From Bryobacterales bacterium (GTDB lineage: Bacteria > Acidobacteriota > Terriglobia > Bryobacterales > Bryobacteraceae): DNA of 27,809 nucleotides. This document shows, one piece after another, positions 7,513 through 15,658 of this stretch. The stretch covers positions 1 to 27,809 of the forward strand of contig JAEUQE010000108.1 of the NCBI GenBank assembly GCA_016789785.1, written 5' to 3'. The stretch's first letter is position 1. Each line of letters opens with the position of its first letter. Under the pieces are notes generated by a model that saw nothing but the letters and a program-made list of their open reading frames with translations, had not been told where the DNA came from and did not search any database. Made by a program: the position numbers and the translations under genes.

Positions 7513-8163
7513 TTAAAACTGCCAGAAAAACCCGAAAAGGTTTTGGAAACTGGCCAGGTTCCGGGTGCCCCTGGGTGACAGCAACCGGCTCACCGGATTC
7601 TTCTGAATCGTCTCGCCGAACGAATAGCGGAACCAGATGTTCGGACGCAGGCGTACATCCATTCCGACGGCCGCCCGGAACGCCAGGTCGTTGCTGGTTG
7701 CCGCTCCAGGCGGCACGGCAGGGCCTCGGGTGACAGCCGAGCCCGGATTGCTGCTGCTGCGTGCGATGCCAGGGCCCGCTGAGAGATATGGCCGAATCCG
7801 GCTTGACCGGTTTCTCACGTACACCATTGCCTCGACCAGGAACGTGTACATCGCGATCTGGCGTGCCTGCTCGTAGGAGGTTTCCATGCCGTCCGCGATT
7901 CGGATCGAAGTGAGCCTGAGGTCATTCCGGTTACCGCCGAAGGTTGCCTGCAGGCTGACGTACTCGCTGAAGTGACGGCCCGCGAACACCATCCATGCGA
8001 ATCCGTTTTCCGGCTTGTAGGATGACGATGTAGTTGGTGAACCGACGCTGCTGGTTCCGTCGGCGGAGAGCGTGCTCACTCCGCCGTGTCCCCCGATGAA
8101 GTAAGCGCCACTATCCGCGGAAAGGGCTCTTGTCAAAAAAAGGAATACGCAGAGCGATCGCAA
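7513..8163 (-). CDS. Outer-membrane beta-barrel protein
   Basis: About 216 residues. A short hydrophobic N-terminus (SLCVFLFLTRALSADSGAYF) looks like a signal peptide. The rest alternates polar and hydrophobic residues in amphipathic strands (FAWMVFAGRHFSEYVSLQAT, YLSAGPGIA, MDVRLRPNIWFRYSFGE) and ends in FGFFWQF, with the terminal aromatic residue needed for BAM recognition. It resembles OmpA/OmpW-like eight-stranded barrels; no ligand can be predicted. The start is uncertain: no ATG is available, TTG 8163 has no ribosome binding site, and an in-frame stop lies 10-12 nt upstream of it. A run of seven T's in the signal-peptide region could hide a frameshift or sequencing error. It diverges from the beta-helix gene. 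Confidence 0.8.
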   Translation of the reverse strand: MRSLCVFLFLTRALSADSGAYFIGGHGGVSTLSADGTSSVGSPTTSSSYKPENGFAWMVFAGRHFSEYVSLQATFGGNRNDLRLTSIRIADGMETSYEQARQIAMYTFLVEAMVYVRNRSSRIRPYLSAGPGIARSSSNPGSAVTRGPAVPPGAATSNDLAFRAAVGMDVRLRPNIWFRYSFGETIQKNPVSRLLSPRGTRNLASFQNLFGFFWQF

Positions 8164-8231
8164 GCCAACAGTTTATCGTCTGGCGAGGGGGATTCTCAAG
8201 CACGGAGCGACCATCTTTGCGGAGGTCACTT

Positions 8232-8996
8232 GTGACTACTACATGGAAACTCTTGATGGGCGCATGCGCGCTCTCCTTTTCGCTGCTGGCACAGGGGCAA
8301 GGTGTGCGAGTGGTGCCCGGCAGCGGCATGATTGATACACCCGGACATTACGTTCTCGTGAACGATGCCACACAGCGGTCGCATGGCTCGGCGATCCTCA
8401 TCACCGCGAGCAACGTGCATCTTGACCTGAACGGCAACGCGGTTACCGGGCCGGGAGGCAAGAACGGAGTCGGCATCCGCGTTCGTGGTGCAAGCGGCGT
8501 GACAGTAACGAACGGGTACATCGTGAATCACGCTTTCGGGGTGATTGTTGAGAATAGTAACGATGTAACGCTGACAAAGCTGCAGATTCGCGGCGAGGGG
8601 CTTGTGGTGACAGCGCCGCCGCCGGAAACCGCGATCATGATTGTGCAGTCACGCGGTGTGGTGGTACGGAATAACACCATCTACAATACGGGCCTGGGTG
8701 TGTTTGTGCGAGGGGGCCGCAGCGGCGGAAACCTGATCGCCGGGAATACGATCACCGGCGGCACGAATGCGATTCTGGGTATCTGTTACAACCCAGCGGA
8801 TGGTGATCCGAACGGACCGCGTGGTGACTTAATTGCCGAGAATCTGATCTCCGGCTTCAATATCGGCGTTCAGTTCTCGGACCGGTCGATGGCGAATATC
8901 TCGCGCGGGAACACGATCGCGTACCGGGCCATGGCCTTCGACATTCGCAACAACACGAATAAGGAAGTGGCGACAGAATCGGTACAGCTTCCCTGA
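8232..8996 (+). CDS. Secreted right-handed parallel beta-helix protein
   Basis: 254 residues. I place the start at GTG 8232, because GGAGG (8221-8225) is 6 nt upstream and the product then begins with a good signal peptide (TTTWKLLMGACALSFSLLAQ). A longer frame from 8130 would overlap the divergent gene and bury that signal peptide. The mature part has repeated short strands with N/G/V spacing (NVHLDLNGNAVTGPGG, GVTVTNGYIVNHAFGVIVEN, VVVRNNTIYNTGLGVFVRGG, LIAGNTITGGTNAI), typical of pectate-lyase-like or periplasmic NosD-type parallel beta-helices. Such proteins often bind or cut polysaccharides, but I see no clear catalytic residues. Location is likely periplasmic or extracellular. Confidence 0.88.
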   Translation: MTTTWKLLMGACALSFSLLAQGQGVRVVPGSGMIDTPGHYVLVNDATQRSHGSAILITASNVHLDLNGNAVTGPGGKNGVGIRVRGASGVTVTNGYIVNHAFGVIVENSNDVTLTKLQIRGEGLVVTAPPPETAIMIVQSRGVVVRNNTIYNTGLGVFVRGGRSGGNLIAGNTITGGTNAILGICYNPADGDPNGPRGDLIAENLISGFNIGVQFSDRSMANISRGNTIAYRAMAFDIRNNTNKEVATESVQLP

Positions 8997-9014
8997 GGCT
9001 CGGGTTGGGGTGGG

Positions 9015-9069
9015 CGAGGCTACCGTGCGAGCGGCAATTCTCTCGCGCGCCGCAGCTCCGGTAGCCTCG
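9015..9069. terminator. 11-bp inverted repeat with inner stem, downstream of the beta-helix gene
   Basis: CGAGGCTACCG (9015-9025) and CGGTAGCCTCG (9059-9069) are perfectly complementary around a 33-nt loop. The loop can add a GCGGC/GCCGC stem. It begins 18 nt after the beta-helix stop and ends about 190 nt before the GreB start. There is no T-tract on either side, so it may act as a Rho-type terminator, an mRNA stabiliser or a repeat element. Confidence 0.45.
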
Positions 9070-9258
9070 ATCGGCAATGGCGGAAACAGGAGTTGCTGGC
9101 CTTCGATGCGAATCGCGGCCCGGATCCACAACAGAGCGGAAGACGTGAAACAATCAAGGGAAGCAGGCGAACTCCACAGAGACTCGGGCACCTTCCTTAC
9201 GATCCGCTTCCGGAGCGTTTTGCGGCACCCACTGGATTCGCTCTGGCTGGCTCAGGAT

Positions 9259-9876
9259 ATGCGACAAGGGTTTACGAGAAAACCGAAAGCGGACGAATCG
9301 GCGCCGGGCAAGAACTACATCACGCCGGGCGGTCTGCGGCGCTTGAAGGACGAATACCGGTTTCTGCTCACCAGGGAACGCCCGGCGGTGACGGAGGTGG
9401 TCGCGTGGGCCGCAAGCAATGGCGATCGCAGCGAGAATGCGGACTATCAGTACGGCAAGCGGCGCCTGCGCCAGATCGATGGAAGGCTTCGCTTTCTAAC
9501 GAAGCGAATCGAAGCTGCGGAAGTCGTGGACCCGGAAGCTCCGAGAACGGGACTGGCGGCGGCGAAGGTGTTTTTCGGCGCGACCGTGCGGTATGCGGAT
9601 GCCACGGAGACGGAGAGGGTGGTGAGCATCGTGGGGGCCGACGAGGTGGATCTCAGCCGCAACCACATCAGTTGGCTATCGCCTCTGGGGCGCGCGTTGA
9701 TGAAGTCGGAAGAGGGCGACCGCGTGGCTCTGCACGCGCCGGGCGGCACAACCTATCTCACCGTTCTGGAAGTGTGTTACGAGCGGATTCCGGTGGAGCC
9801 GTTTCGGGAACCACCAGGATCGGAGTCGACGGCAAAGGGGCGCGCCGGCAGAGCCAGTCCTGCTGACGGGGGGTAG
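9259..9876 (+). CDS. greB: GreB-like transcription elongation factor
   Basis: 205 residues from ATG 9259. The N-terminus MRQGFTRKPKADES followed by KNYITPGGLRRLKDEY matches the start expected for GreB proteins, so I prefer it to the longer open frame beginning at 9010, which would run through a strong inverted repeat. The N-terminal coiled-coil (about 20-90) carries the tip acids in ASNGDRSENADYQYGK, the segment that inserts into the RNA polymerase secondary channel and triggers transcript cleavage. The C-terminal FKBP-like domain (about 100-175) contains RVVSIVGADEVDLSRNHISW and SPLGRALMKSEEGD. A disordered tail rich in Gly/Ser/Ala (about 185-205) is an extra. It rescues backtracked RNA polymerase. 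It appears monocistronic. Confidence 0.92.
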   Translation: MRQGFTRKPKADESAPGKNYITPGGLRRLKDEYRFLLTRERPAVTEVVAWAASNGDRSENADYQYGKRRLRQIDGRLRFLTKRIEAAEVVDPEAPRTGLAAAKVFFGATVRYADATETERVVSIVGADEVDLSRNHISWLSPLGRALMKSEEGDRVALHAPGGTTYLTVLEVCYERIPVEPFREPPGSESTAKGRAGRASPADGG

Positions 9877-9968
9877 CGAATCGCCGCATCGGCGTTCCCG
9901 CGTGGGGGGAGTTGTGCGCTGGCCGCAGCACGTTGGCTTTCGTAAGCAAGTTTCGCCGGCATTTCTCC

Positions 9969-10002
9969 GGTGGCCAGGCTGGAACGGTGGCCAGGCTGGA
10001 AC
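9969..10002. repeat. Perfect 17-bp tandem duplication
   Basis: Two identical 17-nt units (starting GGTGGCCAGGC and ending TGGAAC) stand head to tail at 9969-9985 and 9986-10002. They lie in the spacer between the convergent GreB and isomerase genes. This is probably a replication-slippage duplication. Confidence 0.8.
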
Positions 10003-10027
10003 GGTATCGGCGAAGAACGTCAGGCGA

Positions 10028-11023
10028 TCAGGCCAGAATGCTGCGGCAATACTGGATACACTTAGCCAACTCGGCCAGAAGGGAAGAGCCCTGCGGAACC
10101 GGATGCTCCATCTCCACGGTCGCCTGGAAGGTATACTTTTCCGCTTTCATCAATTGGAGAATCTCTTTCAGCGGGGTATCGCCCTCACCCCAAGGCATGT
10201 TCGGGCCGTTGTTTGCCTTCCGGTCCTTGAGATGGACGTGAGTTACGCGAGCGTGGTTCTGCTGAATCCACTTCGCCGGCGAAAAGCCGTTTGCGGCGAA
10301 GAAGTGGCCGATGTCGACGTTGGCGCCGTTGTACTTCGAATAGGAGAAGGCCCGTTCCCACGACTGGAGACTCCCGAACGCCTCGGGGTCCGTAATGTTG
10401 CCGTGCCCATGGTAACCCACCATTACTTTGTGCTTTTCGGCGAAGGCCCCCATGCGTTTGGTCGTGCTGACGGGGATCTCACAGGAAACAGCACTCGCGC
10501 CGAGTGCGCGCGCCAACTGGAAGGCGTAGTCGAGTTCATCGTCCGTGAACGCGTCGACTCCATCGAACTTGACGATCTGGATGAGGACTCCGGCATCATT
10601 GTACTTCTTGCGGAAGTCACGGAACCCGTTCATCGATTGAGAGAGCCGCCATTTTCTGAGGGCCTCCGTCGCGGCCTTCCGCTCAGCCTGCTGTTCGGGC
10701 GTGAGCGGCGGTCTCCCGCCGGTCCGACGGGCGCCAACCGGGGCGCCGCCGGGAGAACCTGGCCTGCCGGCGGGGGCCGGCGCGCCGAGCGACTCCTCAA
10801 CGGCTCGCGAGCGCAGTTCGAGCGCGTTCAGGCTGATGGTTGGATCCAGACAGTACTTGAGAATGTCGTCGGCTCCGCCAGGTATGCCGCGAAAGATATA
10901 CGGCACATTGGCGCCAATCTGCACGCCACCGAATTTGGAATTTGGTTTTGCCGCTGCAAACGAACGGACAGTTGAGATGGCTCCCAACCCGAGCATTGCC
11001 AATTCACGCCTTGTCGCCTTCAT
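10028..11023 (-). CDS. Sugar phosphate isomerase/epimerase-like TIM-barrel protein with export signal
   Basis: 331 residues from ATG 11023; an upstream TTG at 11035 would add four residues. The N-terminus MKATRRELAMLGLGAIS is a Tat-like twin-arginine signal. The xylose-isomerase-like fold (AP endonuclease family 2) is shown by the metal-site segments SCEIPVS (E182), MVGYHGHGNI (H205/H207), ANVDIGHFF (D237, H240), VTHVHLKDR (H262, H264, D267) and TVEMEHP (E304). The reaction is probably isomerisation or epimerisation of a sugar or inositol derivative. Residues about 80-122 are a Gly/Pro/Ala/Arg-rich insertion ending in PPLTPEQQAERKA, unusual inside this fold. It follows the oxidoreductase gene by a short gap, suggesting a two-gene operon for oxidation and isomerisation of a sugar. 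Confidence 0.87.
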   Translation of the reverse strand: MKATRRELAMLGLGAISTVRSFAAAKPNSKFGGVQIGANVPYIFRGIPGGADDILKYCLDPTISLNALELRSRAVEESLGAPAPAGRPGSPGGAPVGARRTGGRPPLTPEQQAERKAATEALRKWRLSQSMNGFRDFRKKYNDAGVLIQIVKFDGVDAFTDDELDYAFQLARALGASAVSCEIPVSTTKRMGAFAEKHKVMVGYHGHGNITDPEAFGSLQSWERAFSYSKYNGANVDIGHFFAANGFSPAKWIQQNHARVTHVHLKDRKANNGPNMPWGEGDTPLKEILQLMKAEKYTFQATVEMEHPVPQGSSLLAELAKCIQYCRSILA

Positions 11024-11041
11024 AACTTTGCCCAAGCTCTC

Positions 11042-12625
11042 TTACAGCTTCAATTCCGAGCCGCGGCGGAACAGCGGCTTAACCAGTTGATTCGCTTCCG
11101 CGCTATTCATAAACCGCATGTTCGCGCTGTCCCAGAGCAGTTTTCCTGGGACACGCCAGGCGATGCAGACCAGCGCCAGCCACTCGGCGTAAGGCGCCGT
11201 AATGCTGAAGTCGGAACAAGACGGGTCGCCCCCTTTGCACGCACGGACCCAGTCCAACATGTGCCCCGGAGAACGAGTGAGAAGTTGGGGTGGAAGCCTG
11301 TATTCCTTCCACCGGGCGGAGGGCAGCAGCCAGACGCCTTCGCCGCGATTGCTGGTGGCTAAGACCCCTTTGCTGCCAATGAGCACCGATCCGTTTCCAG
11401 CCAGCACTCCGGGCTGGGAACCTCCGCGAGGGGGCATCTGCGATGCCGACGTGACGATCTGGGAGCCATGGAACACAGGGACGCCAGGGCCGCCCGCCCC
11501 CCTGGGTGGAGCGTCCGTTGCGGCTCCGCGCCCGCCGGGGCCCGCGGAGCCTCCTCCGGGCCCGCGCATTCCGCCGAATGCGCCTCTCCCAACCGCGGTT
11601 GGCCGCCCTTTGTCGGCCAAGTTGTCGGTCGGGGGCAGAATCGCCTCATTCTCCATGCCGGGTACGCGGAAGGCCTCGGGGTCGGAAGGCCGAACCGCCT
11701 CGTGATAGTAGACCGAAACCGGCGGCATGGGTCCCCTGGCGGGGAAGTCAAGCCGCACTACTCCCCGAGCCGGAAACGTATACTTGCTCTTTCCTGCCTG
11801 GCTGACGCACTCCACGCTTTCCGGCGCACCCAACTGCAGGGCGGTATGCACGGGACCGGCGGTATGTGTCGCCCAGTTACCGATCTGTCCGGTTCCGAAA
11901 TCATAAAAGCCACGCCAATTATACGGGACGTACCATTCGCTGAACGGACGCGGCGGTGCATTGCCCAGCCAGAGATTCCAGTCCAGGGTCTTGGGAACCT
12001 CTTTTTCGGGCGGCAACAGGGCGAGTTCGGTCGGATACGTACTCGGCGAGGTGGCGACGTGCGCCTCTCGAACCTCGCCGATTTCACCGGACCAAACAAT
12101 CTCAGCGGCGACACGGTGGCTTTCGTGAGAAAAGCCCTGGTTGCCCATCTGCGTCGCGACCTTGTACTTCGCCGCAGCGTCACGGAGCAACCGGGCCTCC
12201 CAGGGAGTCCGGGTCAGGGGCTTTTCCACGTACACATGCTTGCCCAGTTGCATGCAGGCAAGAGCGACCGTTGCGTGCATGAAATCGGGGGTGGCGACGA
12301 TACACGCATCGATGTTCTTGCCTTCCTTGTCCAACATCGCGCGATAGTCTTTGTATTTGGGCGCCTTGCTGAAACGACTGAACGCGGCGGCGGCGCGGGT
12401 CTCGTCCACGTCGCATAGCGCTGCGATGTTTTCGGTCTTCGCGGCGTCGTTGAGGTCCACTCCACCTTGTCCGCCGCAGCCGATGGCTGCCACATTCATC
12501 TTGTTGTAGAAAGGCTTATAACCAAGTGCGCGCAGCGAAGGAGTACTGCCGAACCCACCGGTGGGAACGGCGCCCGCCAGCAACGCTCCATAGAAAAAAT
12601 GCCTTCTGTAAACACCATCGCTCAT
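11042..12625 (-). CDS. Gfo/Idh/MocA-family oxidoreductase with Gly/Pro-rich insertion
   Basis: 527 residues from ATG 12625, with GGAGG at 12637-12641. A longer frame to 12691 adds 22 atypical residues. After an export-type hydrophobic N-terminus (YRRHFFYGALLAGAVPTGG), the Rossmann motif NVAAIGCGGQGGVD binds NAD(P). IVATPDFMHATVAL and HVYVEKPLTRT (the EKP lysine) are family hallmarks, followed by the substrate domain (WNLWLGNAPPRPFSEWY, FYDFGTGQIGNWATH). It is longer than the usual 350-430 residues because of a low-complexity insertion at about 340-390 (GAFGGMRGPGGGSAGPGGRG and more). The likely reaction is dehydrogenation of a sugar or cyclitol. It leads a two-gene unit with the isomerase-like gene 18 nt downstream. 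Confidence 0.92.
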   Translation of the reverse strand: MSDGVYRRHFFYGALLAGAVPTGGFGSTPSLRALGYKPFYNKMNVAAIGCGGQGGVDLNDAAKTENIAALCDVDETRAAAAFSRFSKAPKYKDYRAMLDKEGKNIDACIVATPDFMHATVALACMQLGKHVYVEKPLTRTPWEARLLRDAAAKYKVATQMGNQGFSHESHRVAAEIVWSGEIGEVREAHVATSPSTYPTELALLPPEKEVPKTLDWNLWLGNAPPRPFSEWYVPYNWRGFYDFGTGQIGNWATHTAGPVHTALQLGAPESVECVSQAGKSKYTFPARGVVRLDFPARGPMPPVSVYYHEAVRPSDPEAFRVPGMENEAILPPTDNLADKGRPTAVGRGAFGGMRGPGGGSAGPGGRGAATDAPPRGAGGPGVPVFHGSQIVTSASQMPPRGGSQPGVLAGNGSVLIGSKGVLATSNRGEGVWLLPSARWKEYRLPPQLLTRSPGHMLDWVRACKGGDPSCSDFSITAPYAEWLALVCIAWRVPGKLLWDSANMRFMNSAEANQLVKPLFRRGSELKL

Positions 12626-12713
12626 GAATCTTCCAGCCTCCCGTTTCGCCTGTCCATCGTTGGAACTGCCTGCCGAAGCCTCGATGGGCATCGTTCATTC
12701 GCGGGCCGTGTCA

Positions 12714-12722
12714 ATCCTATCA
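12714..12722 (-). promoter_or_regulatory. Possible extended -10 for the oxidoreductase gene
   Basis: On the minus strand this reads TGATAGGAT (extended TG plus TAGGAT, 4 of 6 matches). It would give an mRNA leader of about 80 nt. There is no good -35. A TTGACA hexamer partly overlaps it (12709-12714) but has no partner -10. Confidence 0.25.
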
Positions 12723-12887
12723 TTTTTCCCAGGAGGATTCGGGGTCTACTTATCGCTGGGCGCGCCACACACGCTTGCAGCCTCGAGATTCGACACTTCC
12801 GCAGTCAGCAGCCTCGGCCATCACAACGAACGGGTACGAACGGCGGCCAGCGCCGGGACAGAGGATCTCAAAGGCCTAACGAGGATC

Positions 12888-13637
12888 CTACAAGCCCGCG
12901 ACGAACAATGGTGTGGAGGTCGGTTGCGGGGAGCCGGACTCGGGCTCCAAGGTCACAGCAACCTTCGCATCCAAAGTCACGGCAGTCTCCTGAATGTGCA
13001 GCGCGTTTCCGTTGGCGGCGGACTGGAACAATCCCGCGGCCGTGGCCTGACCGCCCTTGATAATCCACATCTCGTAGATCTTGCCCGCGGGCGCAGGCGG
13101 CAGATTCGATGCGATCAGTACCACACCGCGCGAGGGATTCAGCAGCACGCGGCCACGGGGGTTCGGTTCGTCGGGACCGAACGTCACCAGACGCGTCTCG
13201 GCTTCGTTCAAAAAGCTGAGTACGTTGCGGGCACGCGTGAGTTCGGCATTCGTACGGGCCGATTGATCGAGCGTGGATTGCAGTTCCGCGCGCACCTGCG
13301 CGAGTTCCTGTCCACGCTGTTGCGACTGGTTGCCAAGATAGACCACACCTACCAAAGCTGCGGCGGCGGCAGCCAGTGAAGCCCACACCCAGTTCCAAGC
13401 GGAGCGTTGTGGGGCGCCTACGGAAGCGAGCACTCGCGCACGCAGGCGGGCGGGCGGTTCCGTGAGGGGAACCACTGCGGTCAGGATTGCGTTGGTCTCC
13501 ATGGCCTGCCTCAATCGCGCAATGGTTTCGGGAGAAGCCGAGCGCAAGGCCTCTTCCACCTGGGACCGCTCGGGCTCTTCGAGGAGGCCGAGGGCGTAGA
13601 GTTCAAACAGTTCGCGAAGGTCGTCCTGCTGGTTCAT
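12888..13637 (-). CDS. RskA-type anti-sigma factor
   Basis: 249 residues. The N-terminal anti-sigma domain (about 1-75, LRELFELYALGLLEEPERS, then VEEALRSASPETIARL) is the cytoplasmic sigma-binding part of anti-sigma-K proteins. A single membrane helix lies at about 81-102 (WNWVWASLAAAAAALVGVV), then a coiled-coil-like stretch rich in Gln/Arg (103-140). The periplasmic RskA domain (140-245) has GVVLIASNLPPAPAGKIYEM, WIIKGGQATAAGLF and VAVTLEPESGSPQPTS, which are family hallmarks. It would hold the sigma factor at the membrane until regulated proteolysis releases it. Its ATG overlaps the sigma gene stop by 4 nt (ATGA), so the pair is translationally coupled. Confidence 0.95.
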   Translation of the reverse strand: MNQQDDLRELFELYALGLLEEPERSQVEEALRSASPETIARLRQAMETNAILTAVVPLTEPPARLRARVLASVGAPQRSAWNWVWASLAAAAAALVGVVYLGNQSQQRGQELAQVRAELQSTLDQSARTNAELTRARNVLSFLNEAETRLVTFGPDEPNPRGRVLLNPSRGVVLIASNLPPAPAGKIYEMWIIKGGQATAAGLFQSAANGNALHIQETAVTLDAKVAVTLEPESGSPQPTSTPLFVAGL

Positions 13638-14230
13638 ACGGAGACAACCTCATCCAATTCACTGCGCAGAATCTTGAGCGCGCTGCGGACCCAGGTCTTG
13701 ACTGTCCCGAGCGGCTGCTTCATCCGTTCGGCCATCTCGGTTTGCGAGAGCCCTTCGTAATAGGCCATCTCGATGACGACGCGCTGATTCGGATTCAGCT
13801 TGGTGAATGCGTCGCGCAGCACGCGGGCGCGGTCGGAATTGATCACGTCTCGCTCGAGGTTCACGAACTCGGAAGGATGCTCGCGTGCGGGCTCAAACTC
13901 GGTGGTCTTCTGCGCCATGCGCCCGTCGACGGAACGAACATAGTCAATCGCGCGATTCCGGGCAACGGTGAGAATCCACGGTCCCAGCGCGCCTTTCTGG
14001 TCATCGAAGAACTGCGCGCGGTTCCAGACCCGGAGGAATGTCTCCTGGGTGAGGTCTTCGGCAATGCCCGCTTCCTTGACGATGCGCAGGATCACCGAGA
14101 AGACCAGCCTGCCATATTGATCGTAGAGATCCGCCATGGCTTGCGGCTCGCGGCGCTTGAGTCTCGCGGCGAGGTCTTGCTCATTGCGAGTATCGAACGC
14201 CGCAAAGATGAGAGACAGCAGGAAATTCAA
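13634..14230 (-). CDS. ECF-type sigma factor (SigK-like), partner of the RskA protein
   Basis: 198 residues. Region 2 (about 34-102) includes YDQYGRLVFSVILRIVKEAG, AEDLTQETFLRVWNRA and GPWILTVARNRAIDYVRS. Region 4 (about 135-190) has LNPNQRVVIEMAYYEGLSQ and the helix-turn-helix TEMAERMKQPLGTVKTWVR. This is the sigma class that pairs with RskA anti-sigma factors. The start is TTG 14230, which overlaps the TGA stop of the DUF1501 gene (TTGA), with AAGGAA 8 nt upstream inside that gene. No other start precedes region 2. The overlaps on both sides imply it is transcribed and translated with the DUF1549/DUF1501 genes, as well as with its own antagonist. A separate internal promoter cannot be excluded. 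Confidence 0.95.
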   Translation of the reverse strand: MNFLLSLIFAAFDTRNEQDLAARLKRREPQAMADLYDQYGRLVFSVILRIVKEAGIAEDLTQETFLRVWNRAQFFDDQKGALGPWILTVARNRAIDYVRSVDGRMAQKTTEFEPAREHPSEFVNLERDVINSDRARVLRDAFTKLNPNQRVVIEMAYYEGLSQTEMAERMKQPLGTVKTWVRSALKILRSELDEVVSV

Positions 14231-15648
14231 GTAAACAGTTCCTTGATGAGCTTGCCATCGGTGAGAGTCGGCCGTTCGGCTCGTCCATTGTGCAGATGGG
14301 TGACTTTCTCATGATCCAGTCCGAGCGTATGCAGGATGGAGGCATGGATGTCGTGCACGTGATAGGGACTCTCGACCGCGCGCAGCCCGATTTCGTCGGT
14401 GGTTCCGATGGTCTGGCCGCCCTTCACGCCGCCGCCCGCCATCCAGATGGTGAACCCCCACGGATTATGGTCGCGGCCGTCACCTTTCTCATTGAAAGGC
14501 GTCCGGCCGAACTCGCCGCCCCAGACGACGAGTGTGTCCTTGAGCATGCCGCGCGACTTGAGGTCGGCGAGCAGGCCCGCGATGGGTTTGTCGGAAACGC
14601 GGCACCACTTGGAGTGGTTCGCTTCGATATTGGAGTGAGCGTCCCAGCCGGAGCCGGAGCCGCAGTAGAGTTCGACGAAACGGACACCGCGTTCCACCAG
14701 CCGCCGGGCCAACAGGCAATTGCGGCCGAAGGCTTCGAGAGCCGGATCGTCGAGTCCATAGAGGCTCTTCGTCGCCTCCGATTCCTTGGTCAGATCGACC
14801 GCTTCAGGCCCTGACGATTGCATCTGGTAGGCAAGCTCATAGGCACGCACGCGTGCATCGAGTTCGGTGTCATCCTGCTTGTCGGCGCCCCAGCGTTCGT
14901 TGAGTTCCTTGAGATAGTCGAGCTTGCTGCGCTGTTGGGCGCCGGTCACGTTGCCCGGGCTCTTGAGATTGAGAATCGGCGTGTCGCCGGTGCGGAACTG
15001 CGTGCCCTGGAATGTTGCGGGAAGGAAGCCCGCACTCCAGTTCTTGGGGCCGCCGACGGGCTCGCGGTCGTCCAGCAACACAACGAACGTCGGCAGATTC
15101 TGATTGGCGCTGCCGAGACCGTAGGTGACCCATGCGCCCATGGAGGGACGTCCCGCGAGGATGTCGCCAGTGTTCATCTGGCAGACGGAGCCCACGTGAT
15201 TCAGACCATCCGCCTTACAGGAGCGGATGACGGCCAGATCGTCGACATGCTGCGCGATGTGCGGATACCAGTCCGACACCCAGAGGCCGCTTTTGCCGTG
15301 CTGCTTCCAGGCGCGGGGCGACGCCATGATGGTGTTGTTCGCGGTTCCCATGGCGGTGATGGGACGGCCGAAGGATTCCGGCATCGGCTGACCATTCAGC
15401 TTCGCGAGCGCGGGCTTTGGATCGAAGAGGTCGATGTGGCTGGGGCCGCCTTCCATGAACAGCCAGATGACGGACTTCGCCAGCGGCTTGTGATGCGGCT
15501 GTCGCGGGGCCATCGGGTCAGCCTTTGCGGCGTGGAGATCCTGGCGCAGCATACTGCCGAGCGCGAGCGCAGCGAGGCCACTGCCTGCGCGCGAGAAGAA
15601 CTCGCGGCGTGTGCGAACTTTCCAGTGATGACCGATCGTGTGCAACAT
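14227..15648 (-). CDS. DUF1501 protein (Tat-exported, sulfatase/alkaline-phosphatase-like)
   Basis: 473 residues. The N-terminus has a Tat signal (RTRREFFSRAGSGLAALALG), and the body shows the DUF1501 pattern: KSVIWLFMEGGPSHIDLFDP, GRPSMGAWVTYGLGS, RLVERGVRFVELYCGSG, GWDAHSNIEANHSKW, VVWGGEFGRTPFNEKGDGRD-HNP and YHVHDIHASILHTLGLDH. These Asp/His-rich segments suggest a metal-dependent hydrolase of the alkaline-phosphatase/sulfatase superfamily, though no enzymatic role is firmly established to my knowledge. DUF1501 genes almost always stand beside DUF1549/DUF1553 genes in Planctomycetes, Verrucomicrobia and Acidobacteria. ATG 15648 is 6 nt from an AAGGAG (15655-15660) that overlaps the upstream stop codon. 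Likely periplasmic. Confidence 0.95.
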   Translation of the reverse strand: MLHTIGHHWKVRTRREFFSRAGSGLAALALGSMLRQDLHAAKADPMAPRQPHHKPLAKSVIWLFMEGGPSHIDLFDPKPALAKLNGQPMPESFGRPITAMGTANNTIMASPRAWKQHGKSGLWVSDWYPHIAQHVDDLAVIRSCKADGLNHVGSVCQMNTGDILAGRPSMGAWVTYGLGSANQNLPTFVVLLDDREPVGGPKNWSAGFLPATFQGTQFRTGDTPILNLKSPGNVTGAQQRSKLDYLKELNERWGADKQDDTELDARVRAYELAYQMQSSGPEAVDLTKESEATKSLYGLDDPALEAFGRNCLLARRLVERGVRFVELYCGSGSGWDAHSNIEANHSKWCRVSDKPIAGLLADLKSRGMLKDTLVVWGGEFGRTPFNEKGDGRDHNPWGFTIWMAGGGVKGGQTIGTTDEIGLRAVESPYHVHDIHASILHTLGLDHEKVTHLHNGRAERPTLTDGKLIKELFT

Positions 15649-15658
15649 GGCGTTCTCC

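Noticed and set aside
8130..8231. Longer start of the beta-helix protein
   Set aside because: It overlaps the divergent gene and hides the signal peptide. GTG 8232 has a well-spaced GGAGG.
9010..9258. N-terminal extension of the GreB-like protein
   Set aside because: The extension would run through the 9015-9069 inverted repeat and has no conserved sequence, whereas the protein from 9259 starts as GreB proteins do.
12709..12714. Perfect TTGACA on the minus strand as a -35 of the oxidoreductase gene
   Set aside because: No acceptable -10 hexamer lies 15-19 nt downstream; the nearest sequence is GC-rich.
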